64,000 bases of DNA from Daejeonella sp. (GTDB taxonomy: Bacteria; Bacteroidota; Bacteroidia; Sphingobacteriales; Sphingobacteriaceae). The notes beneath the pieces were generated by a model that was given only the letters and a program-made list of their open reading frames with translations, was not told the origin of the DNA and did no database searches. The position numbers and the translations under genes are program-made. Each line of letters opens with the position of its first letter. The first letter of the stretch is position 1. Of the stretch, positions 53,299-60,606 are shown one piece after another. The stretch spans positions 17,296-81,295 of the forward strand of contig NZ_JAUYSS010000048.1 of the NCBI RefSeq assembly GCF_030695525.1, in the 5' to 3' direction.

Positions 53299-54720
53299 AT
53301 GGAAAGTGTTATCAGTTACGTTAATGATTTAGTTTGGAGTAATGCACTCATCGTATTATGTATGGGTGCAGGAATTTATTTTTCAGTGGTTACCCGCTTT
53401 GTACAGCTCAGGTATTTTAAGCATATGATCCAGCTGCTTTTTCAGGGTAAATCATCAGATAAAGGAGTCAGTTCATTCCAGGCTTTTTCAATAGCTATAT
53501 CTGGGCGGGTAGGTACCGGAAATATTGCCGGAGTAGCTACCGCAATAGCTATGGGAGGCCCCGGGGCCATATTCTGGATGTGGTTAATCGCCTTTCTGGG
53601 AAGTGCATCCGCCTTTATTGAAGCTACCCTTGGCCAAATTTACAAGCAGGTAAATAATGGGCAGTACCGCGGTGGACCGGCTTTTTATATTGAAAAGGGT
53701 TTGGGCATCAGATGGTATGCTATTGTTTTTTCAGTGGCTACAATATTAAGTACGGCTTTCTTTTTGCCGGGAGTTCAGAGTAATAGTATAGCCTTAAGTA
53801 TGCAAAATGCATTTAATGTGCCCGTTGCTTATACCGGCATAGTTATAGTTGTTCTGCTTGCCATGATTATTTTTGGGGGTGTTAGGCGTATTGGGAAGGT
53901 TGCTGAGATCGTAGTTCCCTTTATGGCCGGGGCTTATATTCTTGTTGCTATTAGCATTATTGCCCTGAATATTGAGCAAGTGCCTGCTATGTTCAGCCTG
54001 ATTTTTAGTTCAGCTTTTGATTTGGAGCCGCTCTTTGGCGGTGTATTTGGATTGGCAATCGCATGGGGCGTTAAACGAGGGATTTATTCCAATGAGGCGG
54101 GCCAGGGTACAGCACCACATGCTGCAGCAGCTGCAGAGGTAAAGCATCCGGTTAGTCAGGGCCTTGTGCAGGCTTTTTCTGTTTATGTAGATACACTTTT
54201 TGTATGTAGCGCTACTGCATTTATGATATTGATTACCGGACAATACAATGTCATAAATCCGGAAGGTGGCTTCCTGATGGAGAATATTCCGGGAGCACAA
54301 ATTGGTGCAGAATATACGCAGAATGCAGTAAACTCCGAATTTCCGACCTTAGGAGCAGGTTTCGTAGCTTTTTCGCTTTTGTTCTTTGCCTTCACCACCA
54401 TTATGGCCTATTATTATATTGCCGAAACCAATTTAAGCTACCTGGATAAAAAAGGCAGTAAGTGGGCTTTATGGGCACTTCGTTTTTTACTGCTTTTTGC
54501 GGCTTTCTATGGAACAATAAAAACTGCAGAATCTGCCTGGACACTCGGAGATATCGGGGTAGGTATTATGGCATGGTTAAATGTGATTGCCATAATTCTA
54601 TTGCGCAAGCCTGCACTGTTAGCATTGAAAGATTACCAGGCACAGCGAAAACAAGGCAGCAAAGAGCCGGTTTTTGACGCCAAAGCTTTGGGGATTAAGA
54701 ATTCTGAGGTATGGGAATAG
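53299..54720 (+). CDS. sodium:alanine symporter family (AGCS) transporter
   Basis: About 473 residues from the ATG at 53299; the frame's TTG two codons earlier is an alternative start. Roughly ten to eleven hydrophobic helices. Family signatures are GVSSFQAFSIAISGRVGTGNIAGVA near the start and the longer GIYSNEAGQGTAPHAAA segment in the middle, both characteristic of AGCS proteins. It imports alanine or glycine with sodium ions across the inner membrane. It stands alone, with repeats upstream and a long space downstream. Confidence 0.94.
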   Translation: MESVISYVNDLVWSNALIVLCMGAGIYFSVVTRFVQLRYFKHMIQLLFQGKSSDKGVSSFQAFSIAISGRVGTGNIAGVATAIAMGGPGAIFWMWLIAFLGSASAFIEATLGQIYKQVNNGQYRGGPAFYIEKGLGIRWYAIVFSVATILSTAFFLPGVQSNSIALSMQNAFNVPVAYTGIVIVVLLAMIIFGGVRRIGKVAEIVVPFMAGAYILVAISIIALNIEQVPAMFSLIFSSAFDLEPLFGGVFGLAIAWGVKRGIYSNEAGQGTAPHAAAAAEVKHPVSQGLVQAFSVYVDTLFVCSATAFMILITGQYNVINPEGGFLMENIPGAQIGAEYTQNAVNSEFPTLGAGFVAFSLLFFAFTTIMAYYYIAETNLSYLDKKGSKWALWALRFLLLFAAFYGTIKTAESAWTLGDIGVGIMAWLNVIAIILLRKPALLALKDYQAQRKQGSKEPVFDAKALGIKNSEVWE

Positions 54721-55102
54721 CTTGGGCTTGTGGAATTTTTAGAATAGAACGGCTGCCCAGAAGGTTAATAGGAATTTAATTATACACATCAGTACTTTCA
54801 AACTGTTTACTGAGTTCTATATAATAGTTTAATTAGGTTTTGGAAATATGCTGTTGTGTATATTTTATTGTAAGTCCTGCTTTTCGCTCATACTCCACAG
54901 GCCTTATGCACAGGCCGGTATCCGCTCCAATCAGGTTTAAGTCCAGCTGACAGTGCAATTAAAAATGGGCCTGTTCCTTTTAGATCAAAATATTTTTAAG
55001 CAGAATGTTAGGCTTAATCTTTTCTCATTTAATTTTAGAGCAGAGTAGAATCATTCCCAAAGACAGGCTTTCCCGGGTAATAGCAGATCAATTCCCCCAA
55101 AC
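54721..55102. other. intergenic space without a gene
   Basis: About 380 AT-rich bases between the symporter gene and the terminator of the PfkB gene. A CACAGGCC word occurs twice near 54896. I see no gene. Confidence 0.5.
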
Positions 55103-55135
55103 AAAAAGGGCACCCCATTCATCTGGAGCACCCTT
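55103..55135 (-). terminator. rho-independent terminator of the PfkB gene
   Basis: On the minus strand, AAGGGTGCTCC pairs with GGGGTGCCCTT (with G-U pairs) around an 8-base loop and is followed by a T-tract. It lies about 30 bases after the PfkB stop. Confidence 0.8.
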
Positions 55136-55137
55136 AA

Positions 55138-55165
55138 AACTTATAACCTACAACTTATAACTTAC
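55138..55165. repeat. degenerate 7-bp tandem array (AACTTAT type), four units
   Basis: Units AACTTAT, AACCTAC, AACTTAT, AACTTAC, in 7-base phase. On the minus strand they follow the PfkB stop codon and contain TAA (ATAAGTT). The inverse wording occurs at 44438 after sucB. The terminator is next. Confidence 0.75.
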
Positions 55166-56085
55166 TACTTCTCAATAACAAAACTACTCAACCTCACAAA
55201 TTGCTGTACTCTCGCCTTAATTTCTTCCTGACTTAAGTTTTTGATACGCTCGATACCAAATTTCTCAACGCAGAAGGAGGCTAGCGCAGAACCGAAGATA
55301 ATTGCATTCTTCATATTATTGAAATTGATCGTTCCTACCTGGGCAAGATACCCGATGAAACCACCGGCAAAGGTATCACCGGCACCGGTTGGATCGAATA
55401 CATCGGCAAGCGGTAAAGCAGGGGCAGAGAAGATCAGATCTTCATGGAATAATAAAGCACCATGTTCACCTTTTTTAATGATCAGGTATTTCGGTCCCAT
55501 GGCCAGAATTTTATTTGCGGCTTTAACCAATGAATACTCACCCGACAATTGTCTTGCTTCAGCATCGTTAATGGTTAAAACATCCACATTTTTGATTACC
55601 GCTAAAAGATCTTCCAGGGCGATATCCATCCAGAAGTTCATCGTATCCAAAACAATCAGTGCTGGACGCTTATTTAAACGGTTGATCACAGTCTGCTGAA
55701 CCTGCGGAGTAAGGTTACCCAGCATCAGGAACTGACAGTCCTGATAGCTTTCCGGAATAATCGGATCAAAATCACCAAGAACATTCAGTTCAGTGATTAA
55801 AGTATCGCGACTATTCATGTCATTATGATATTTTCCCGACCAGAAAAAGGATTTTTCTCCCTTTTTTATCTGAAGTCCTTCGGTATCGATGCCATGATCA
55901 TTGAAATTTTGGATATCTTCCTGGTGAAAGTCTTCACCAACCACACCAACGATTTTTACATTCTTATAGAAATAGGATGCGGCTAAACTTGCGTAGGTGG
56001 CTGCTCCGCCCACTATTTTATCTGTTTTCCCGAAAGGAGTTTCAATTGCATCGAAGGCAACGGAACCAATAATAACTAGACTCAT
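55165..56085 (-). CDS. PfkB-family carbohydrate or nucleoside kinase
   Basis: 306 residues of the ribokinase fold. The N-terminal LVIIGSVAFDAIETPFGKTDKIVGGAATYASLAA segment is the substrate lid region, and the C-terminal DPTGAGDTFAGGFIGYL motif holds the catalytic aspartate and anion hole. Length and order match the PfkB family, which phosphorylates sugars or nucleosides. Similar enzymes in Bacteroidota are annotated as adenosine or sugar kinases; the substrate cannot be read from sequence. It is a single-gene unit with its own terminator. Confidence 0.9.
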   Translation of the reverse strand: MSLVIIGSVAFDAIETPFGKTDKIVGGAATYASLAASYFYKNVKIVGVVGEDFHQEDIQNFNDHGIDTEGLQIKKGEKSFFWSGKYHNDMNSRDTLITELNVLGDFDPIIPESYQDCQFLMLGNLTPQVQQTVINRLNKRPALIVLDTMNFWMDIALEDLLAVIKNVDVLTINDAEARQLSGEYSLVKAANKILAMGPKYLIIKKGEHGALLFHEDLIFSAPALPLADVFDPTGAGDTFAGGFIGYLAQVGTINFNNMKNAIIFGSALASFCVEKFGIERIKNLSQEEIKARVQQFVRLSSFVIEK

Positions 56086-56191
56086 ATTTATTTTAAAAAA
56101 TTTTGATACAAATATTGCATTAATAATTTAAAATCCCGAATATTGCACTCCCGAAAGGGGGGAACTTTAAACAAGTTTTATAACCAGAAAT

Positions 56192-56265
56192 TCCCGAATA
56201 GCTCAGCTGGTTAGAGCATCTGACTGTTAATCAGAGGGTCGCTGGTTCGAGCCCAGCTTCGGGAG
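56192..56265 (+). tRNA. tRNA-Asn (anticodon GTT)
   Basis: A 74-base cloverleaf: acceptor stem TCCCGAA with TTCGGGA, D-arm GCTC-AGCTGGTTA-GAGC, anticodon arm TCTGA-CTGTTAA-TCAGA with GTT, variable loop GGGTC and T-arm GCTGG-TTCGAGC-CCAGC, ending with a discriminator G. All stems are complementary. CCA is not encoded. An integrase fragment lies just downstream, as expected for a used integration site. Confidence 0.97.
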
Positions 56266-56285
56266 CTAGTTGAATGACTAGTAAT

Positions 56286-56316
56286 GCCCCACCAATGTCC
56301 TGGTGGGGCTTTTTTA
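56286..56316 (+). terminator. terminator after tRNA-Asn
   Basis: GCCCCACCA pairs with TGGTGGGGC around a 6-base loop and is followed by a T-tract. Intrinsic terminator of the tRNA transcript. Confidence 0.9.
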
Positions 56317-56398
56317 TTTTAGAGATTTTTCTTCTTCAATAGAATTCCTTCCTTTTTAAGCTATTTGGTTTGAGCATAGTTTGAGCAAAAACCACAGC

Positions 56399-56580
56399 AT
56401 GACCATAATTTCCAAATTATTGTTTAATTAAAAATCATTTTAGACACCAGATGGAAAAAATCTGATGGAACCTATCCCATAATGTTCAGAGTTACCAAAA
56501 CAAAGGAATTAAATTATTTGTCTTTTGGATTATCAATTACTGAAGGAGACTGGGATGAGAGTAATAGGTGCGGACCTTAG
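56399..56580 (+). pseudogene. tyrosine-recombinase (integrase) N-terminal fragment
   Basis: From the ATG at 56399 the frame starts M-T-I-I-S-K-L-L-F-N, then hits a stop; with a one-base shift it continues as LDTRWKKSDGTYPIMFRVTK with NYLSFGLSITEGDWDES, ending at TAG 56578. This is the start of the arm-type DNA-binding domain of Bacteroidota tyrosine recombinases. The catalytic domain is missing. It lies 134 bases after tRNA-Asn, so it is the remnant of an integrated element. Confidence 0.82.
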
Positions 56581-56603
56581 CAGGCAAAGGTTAGCCTTGA
56601 TTA

Positions 56604-56807
56604 TTAAATCAAAAAAACGGGTATAAGCACAGCTAAAAGAGGAAACAAGATTACGAATAACATAAGGTACCAGGACGAGCGATGAGCGAAATTCATAGTT
56701 TGCCCATATCCGAACTGTTTGTCCACAAATAATGAAGGGTCATCAGGATTATAGTAAATCAATCCCCAGCATCTATAGTGTCTTCGATCTTTTGCAGGTC
56801 TTTTCAT
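56604..56807 (-). CDS. small membrane protein with DUF5808-like segment
   Basis: 67 residues. The segment GLIYYNPDDPSLFVDKQFGYGQTMNFAH matches the conserved core of the DUF5808 proteins (YNPDDPRLF and related), followed by one hydrophobic helix (about 47-66). These are short membrane-associated proteins of unknown function. The start is at 56805-56807. It lies next to the integrase remnant and could be part of the same inserted region. Confidence 0.7.
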   Translation of the reverse strand: MKRPAKDRRHYRCWGLIYYNPDDPSLFVDKQFGYGQTMNFAHRSSWYLMLFVILFPLLAVLIPVFLI

Positions 56808-56861
56808 AATTAAAATTACAAATATTTATCATTACAAGCCCTCAGCCTACAAAGGATCTTG

Positions 56862-56943
56862 CTAAGACGCAGAGACGCGAAATATACCTAATTGAATGAT
56901 TATATAATCTGTATCCCTTGCGTCTTGGCGTCTCTGCGAGAGT
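56862..56943. repeat. inverted 8-bp-period repeat
   Basis: CTAAGACG-CAGAGACG-CG on the left and TTGCGTCT-TGGCGTCT-CTGCGAGAG on the right are inverse complements, each with period 8. The unit is unlike the 7-bp arrays in period but similar in style. It lies 34 bases upstream of the DUF5808 start. Confidence 0.55.
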
Positions 56944-57061
56944 AAAAATTTTGAGAAGTTCTAGAGGAGAGAATTAATAAACCTCTATAACATGTCATGG
57001 GTAAAAAAAGGACACCAAATCACATTGAATATGTTCTAAGCTCAGGCAGTTAATAATAAGT

Positions 57062-57418
57062 TTACCGATGTTTTGGATCAAGATGTTCTGATAACTCCCC
57101 TTTAAGCCTATGGTACATTTTTAATTTATATTCAACAGATAGTTCTTCCCGGTGCGATTTAGTAGTCTGCGGTGCATCCGAATCTTTCGTGTCCACGACT
57201 TCTAAGAGTATCCTGTCTCCAATTTTCAAATCTTCCTGTACCCATTTCATACTTTCACTACTTGCGGAATTTAAACCGCTTACGGAAATGCTGATTGTGT
57301 CCGGTTGATTATCCAGGCCCTCAATCAAATTAATGATTGTACTCAGTACTCCTTTTCCGGATTTCAGTCCGGCTGTGCAGACTTTAATATCGTTTAAATG
57401 TATTTCAAATGCTTTCAT
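57062..57418 (-). CDS. hypothetical protein, 118 residues
   Basis: A compact soluble protein. The first half has strands such as AFEIHLNDIKVCTAGLKSGKG and DTISISVSGLNSASSE, the middle has a DRILLEVVDTKD segment, and the end is helical and basic (VEYKLKMYHRLKGELSEHLD). No signal peptide or membrane helix. It lies alone, with 71 bases to the next minus-strand gene. I do not recognise the family. Confidence 0.55.
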   Translation of the reverse strand: MKAFEIHLNDIKVCTAGLKSGKGVLSTIINLIEGLDNQPDTISISVSGLNSASSESMKWVQEDLKIGDRILLEVVDTKDSDAPQTTKSHREELSVEYKLKMYHRLKGELSEHLDPKHR

Positions 57419-57489
57419 AAATATGTTTTTTGACCTTCATTGCTTGAGAAAAGATACAGAGAGTAAATCAGTTGATTAAATTATATCAA

Positions 57490-58509
57490 TTAGTAAAGTT
57501 TCCCCTCCTTGTCAAATTCCCTTTTTCGAATTAAGGTTCCTGACTCATTGTATTGAAGATCTGTCGTTCCCCGATCATGATAATTTACACTAAACTTTAC
57601 TTTTCCATTGTCGTGGAAATAGGTGCTAGAGATTCTTTCGCCTTTTTTATAAACAGATTCGCTGTACAGATAACTGAAAGTTCTGCTGGCTATATTACTC
57701 TGGTATTCCTGAAATTTTTGCATGATCCCTTTTTTTGAGCGGATACTCACAAACATAGGCGCATTCGGATACATATAAGATATCATCGAGTCGACAGGAA
57801 CTCCCATGCGATAATTAGCTTTTGTCTGGATTTGCCCCTTTTTATCATACCAAATACTTTTGCCATTGAGACTATCCTTCTTATATTCTATACGTCCATA
57901 GATCGTACCATCCGGATAATAATACATTGAAATGCCATGCTTTTTATTATTCTTGTAGGATACAGTACGTTCGATTTGACCGTTGGCGTAATATATAACA
58001 GGCTTCTCAGTATCTAATACCTGAGCTAATGGAGCATTGCCTAAGTTCTCATTAACCCAAATAAGCCTTTTTGTCGCCGAAGCATATTGCAAGTTTCTAA
58101 ACCCATCCTTATTACGGTAAAGCATGCTGTACCCACACATGCCGATACCCACTGTGCCCTCAGATCCTGCATTCGCAATTATCAGCCACTCCTGACCGGC
58201 AGAAACGTCAATATCACAGGATGTATGGACTGTAGTGGACTTTGGAGGTGCACCACTTACTGTAATTTTTTGTAAGGAAGTGCCTTTTAAAAGGACGATT
58301 TCATCAACCAATACTTCATATTGAATTGGGAAATTTGGATCCCCACTTCTATAGTTCGCTTCATTAAAGGGCAATTGCTCCTTTATCCTGACAAGAGCTA
58401 CATAAGCCTGATTTCTCAGACCATCTGCAGTTAAGGGAGATGTCGCGCAGGAACAAGCGAAGGAAGATAATGGGCCAAAAACGAAGAGTAATATCAGTAG
58501 TCGTTTCAT
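57490..58509 (-). CDS. exported protein with TIMP-like N-terminus and YwqK/MORN repeats
   Basis: 339 residues from the ATG at 58507-58509; an upstream in-frame start would place 20 extra residues before a good signal peptide. The signal (1-18) is followed directly by cysteines (CSCATSP), as in TIMP/netrin-like domains, with a SCDIDVSAGQEWLIIA strand and a MCGYSML near 140-150. From about 180 the sequence has YwqK/MORN-like repeats (GQIERTVSYKNNKKHGISMYY, KDSLNGKSIWYDKKGQIQT, HDNGKVKFSVNYHDRGTTDL). The combination is unusual. Function unknown. Confidence 0.82.
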   Translation of the reverse strand: MKRLLILLFVFGPLSSFACSCATSPLTADGLRNQAYVALVRIKEQLPFNEANYRSGDPNFPIQYEVLVDEIVLLKGTSLQKITVSGAPPKSTTVHTSCDIDVSAGQEWLIIANAGSEGTVGIGMCGYSMLYRNKDGFRNLQYASATKRLIWVNENLGNAPLAQVLDTEKPVIYYANGQIERTVSYKNNKKHGISMYYYPDGTIYGRIEYKKDSLNGKSIWYDKKGQIQTKANYRMGVPVDSMISYMYPNAPMFVSIRSKKGIMQKFQEYQSNIASRTFSYLYSESVYKKGERISSTYFHDNGKVKFSVNYHDRGTTDLQYNESGTLIRKREFDKEGKLY

Positions 58510-58602
58510 AATAAGTGTAACACTAAGATACTTATAAAGGGTGCATATTCCATTATGGGGGCCAATCAATGGAAACGTCTTAGAGAGAGTTTAGTATTTT
58601 AA

Positions 58603-58812
58603 CTAACCTTTGTTCAGATCAATATAATTTCTGCTGCTTTCTTTGTTCTTATCCTCCAGGCAAAGCAAAATAATCAGGGAAATCATAGGGATCAGAAAAG
58701 AAATCCAAAACCAGAATTTTGGCTTGCGGCCCATCTGTTTAGCCAGCACGGCTGCTGCAATTTGGGGCAGGAAAACAATTGGCGCGAGGACAAGGATAAT
58801 TAATTCGGGCAT
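58603..58812 (-). CDS. small membrane protein, 69 residues
   Basis: Two hydrophobic helices (about 5-25 and 34-53) joined by a basic loop (KQMGRKPKFW), ending in a charged tail. It resembles the many tiny two-helix membrane proteins of Bacteroidota that are unnamed. It stands alone, 93 bases from the preceding gene on the same strand. No family is recognised. Confidence 0.55.
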   Translation of the reverse strand: MPELIILVLAPIVFLPQIAAAVLAKQMGRKPKFWFWISFLIPMISLIILLCLEDKNKESSRNYIDLNKG

Positions 58813-58868
58813 CTTTAATTAATTCAGGGCAAATATACCAAATAGACCCTGAATTCAGCGATAGGTGG

Positions 58869-58910
58869 ATTAAGTTTAAAGCTTAAAGCCGAAAGCTCAA
58901 AGCCTGTAGC
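58869..58910. repeat. degenerate 7-bp tandem array (AAAGC type), six units
   Basis: Units TTAAAGC twice, CGAAAGC, TCAAAGC, CTGTAGC, in 7-base phase, preceded by ATTAAGT. The first bases overlap the start of the ~60-bp element cluster. Wording is close to the array at 48843. Confidence 0.72.
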
Positions 58911-58920
58911 TATTGCTCAA

Positions 58921-58982
58921 CTGTCCGTAGAGTTAGCGCAGCGTTCTACGGATTAATAAATGGCCAAGAGTCTTAAGACTCG
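58921..58982 (+). repeat. ~60-bp element, copy 1
   Basis: CTGTCCGTAGAGTTAGCG..., TTCTACGGATT, then a GAGTCTTAAGACTC palindrome. It is the reference copy of a four-copy family within 600 bases. The space 58813-59776 has no other gene. Confidence 0.75.
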
Positions 58983-59010
58983 TTTACAAAAAAACTGGCA
59001 TTATCCCACA

Positions 59011-59070
59011 TCGTCCGTAATTTAGTGTTGTGCCTTGTGGATTATTACAATATCAGGAGTCTTTAAATTC
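59011..59070 (+). repeat. ~60-bp element, copy 2 (diverged)
   Basis: CGTCCGTAATTTAGTG..., GGATTATTACAATATC, AGGAGTCTTTAAATTC. Same order of words as copy 1 with several changes, so weaker. Confidence 0.55.
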
Positions 59071-59213
59071 ATTGAAAATTAAATAATCATGTTGAGACAT
59101 TATTTCTAATCTGTGTGATTTTTTTAGTATCAAAAAGTACGAATTGTGAGATTCTAATAGTACTTATACAATTATGTTTTATTAACTGATTTAGTTTTAT
59201 GATTTGATATTTT

Positions 59214-59279
59214 GAGGAGTCAGAAGACTCCTAATCATTGGACAATCCGTAGAGGCGCTTCGCTAAACTCTACGGACAG
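59214..59279 (-). repeat. ~60-bp element, copy 3 (inverted)
   Basis: On the minus strand: CTGTCCGTAGAGTTTAGCG, CCTCTACGGATT, then GAGTCTTCTGACTC. It faces copy 1 across about 230 bases. Confidence 0.75.
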
Positions 59280-59436
59280 TGCGGAAAACCCAATTTCTGT
59301 CATTAAAAAGCTACTAATCACAAAAAAGAATATGCCCAGTTTATTGACCCACATATTGAACTGTTTGATGCATAAAAATGGCTAAAAAATTTGATTCTAT
59401 TATAATATTTAGCTCATCTGCCTTTACGGTTACTGC

Positions 59437-59494
59437 AGCGTCTCTGCGGATTATTAAATGTTCTCCCGTACATACGGGACAGACTCGTTTATAA
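59437..59494 (+). repeat. ~60-bp element, copy 4 (5' end missing)
   Basis: GCAGCGTCTCTGCGGATTA, TTAAATG, a CCCGTACATACGGG hairpin and GACTCGTTTATA, matching the second half of copy 1. The first part is replaced. Confidence 0.6.
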
Positions 59495-59606
59495 TTAATA
59501 AGCTAAAAACTTTATTTCTAATAACCTCCTCCAGTCCCATACAAATAATCCCCACCCCCACCTTCCCAATCCCTGCAAACCCATCTCATCATACCCAACA
59601 GTTTAA

Positions 59607-59624
59607 TTTGTTAAAAAATGTTAA
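59607..59624 (+). promoter_or_regulatory. 18-base motif shared with the FKBP leader
   Basis: TTTGTTAAAAAATGTTAA, identical to 35513-35530. It lies about 150 bases upstream of the NEW3 gene start. Confidence 0.45.
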
Positions 59625-59776
59625 AATTTTTTGAAATTTTTATCCAACTTTTTTTATTTGAACCATCATTTTAGAAACTTAAAAACATTTAATTCAGACA
59701 TTTTTTGAAAGCTATTATTTAAAATTTTAGTGGTTAGATTATGTTGTCTCAAGTATTAGCTCCCCGTTTTAGCGCA

Positions 59777-60598
59777 ATGCGCAAATTGACAATTCTTTTA
59801 TTATGCCTGCTGGCTTCGAACCAGATCTTACATGCCCAACCGGCGGCGACCAGGAAAGGTGCTAAATCAAGTTTTACGGCCAAGCTCATGAATATTGAAG
59901 CAGCGGCAAACGAAACCTTCAGGTACACCACCAGCCTTTATAACGCTTCGGCAGAGAATCGTGTCTACGAATTGAAGGCAGATTTACCGGCAGGCTGGAT
60001 AATCACTTACCGGGTAGAGGGCAGTCAGGTTGGTTCACTTAGCCTGGATGCCGGTAAAGTGCAGGACATTGCCATCGAAATTAATACAACCGCAACTGCA
60101 GCTCCCAAAAAATACATCATCCCTCTAAAGGCCATCTCCGCTTCCGAAACCTTATCAACAACTATTGAAGCGGTCGTAAAAGGCTCTTATGGCTTAAGCT
60201 TAAGTACCCCTAGCGGAAGGTTAAGTGATGAAGTAACTTCAGGCAGCCAGAAGAAATTGAATTTTATCCTGAAAAACACCGGGACACTTCCCTTAAACGA
60301 TGTGGAGATGACCTCCCAAATGCCTTCCGGCTGGGAAGCATCTTATGAACCGGCAAAGATCAAGCAACTGGAACCCGGAAAATCGATCGAAGTGAGCGCT
60401 GCATTAAAGGTTCCCGACAAGACCATAGCCGGAGATTATGCAGCTACATTTACAGCAGCAAATACGAATACAAATTCTGCTGCCGCTTTCCGGCTTGTTG
60501 TAAAAACTTCCTTGCTTGCGGGTTGGATAGGGGTTTTGGTCATCCTGCTTTCCATAGGCTTAGTTTATTATCTGATTCGAAAATACGGCAGAAGATAA
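59777..60598 (+). CDS. NEW3-domain exported protein, ABC-transporter partner
   Basis: 273 residues from the ATG at 59777; a frame start 12 codons earlier lacks a good signal. The signal peptide (1-20, ending LHAQ) is followed by two NEW3-type beta-sandwich modules (about 45-130 and 140-235), with wording NETFRYTTSLYNASAENRVYEL and LKNTGTLPLNDVEMTSQMP. A C-terminal hydrophobic helix (about 247-268) anchors it. Such proteins occur next to ABC transporters of copper- and nitrous-oxide-type systems. It likely acts outside the membrane with the pair of genes that follows. Confidence 0.85.
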   Translation: MRKLTILLLCLLASNQILHAQPAATRKGAKSSFTAKLMNIEAAANETFRYTTSLYNASAENRVYELKADLPAGWIITYRVEGSQVGSLSLDAGKVQDIAIEINTTATAAPKKYIIPLKAISASETLSTTIEAVVKGSYGLSLSTPSGRLSDEVTSGSQKKLNFILKNTGTLPLNDVEMTSQMPSGWEASYEPAKIKQLEPGKSIEVSAALKVPDKTIAGDYAATFTAANTNTNSAAAFRLVVKTSLLAGWIGVLVILLSIGLVYYLIRKYGRR

Positions 60599-60606
60599 GT
60601 ATCGGT

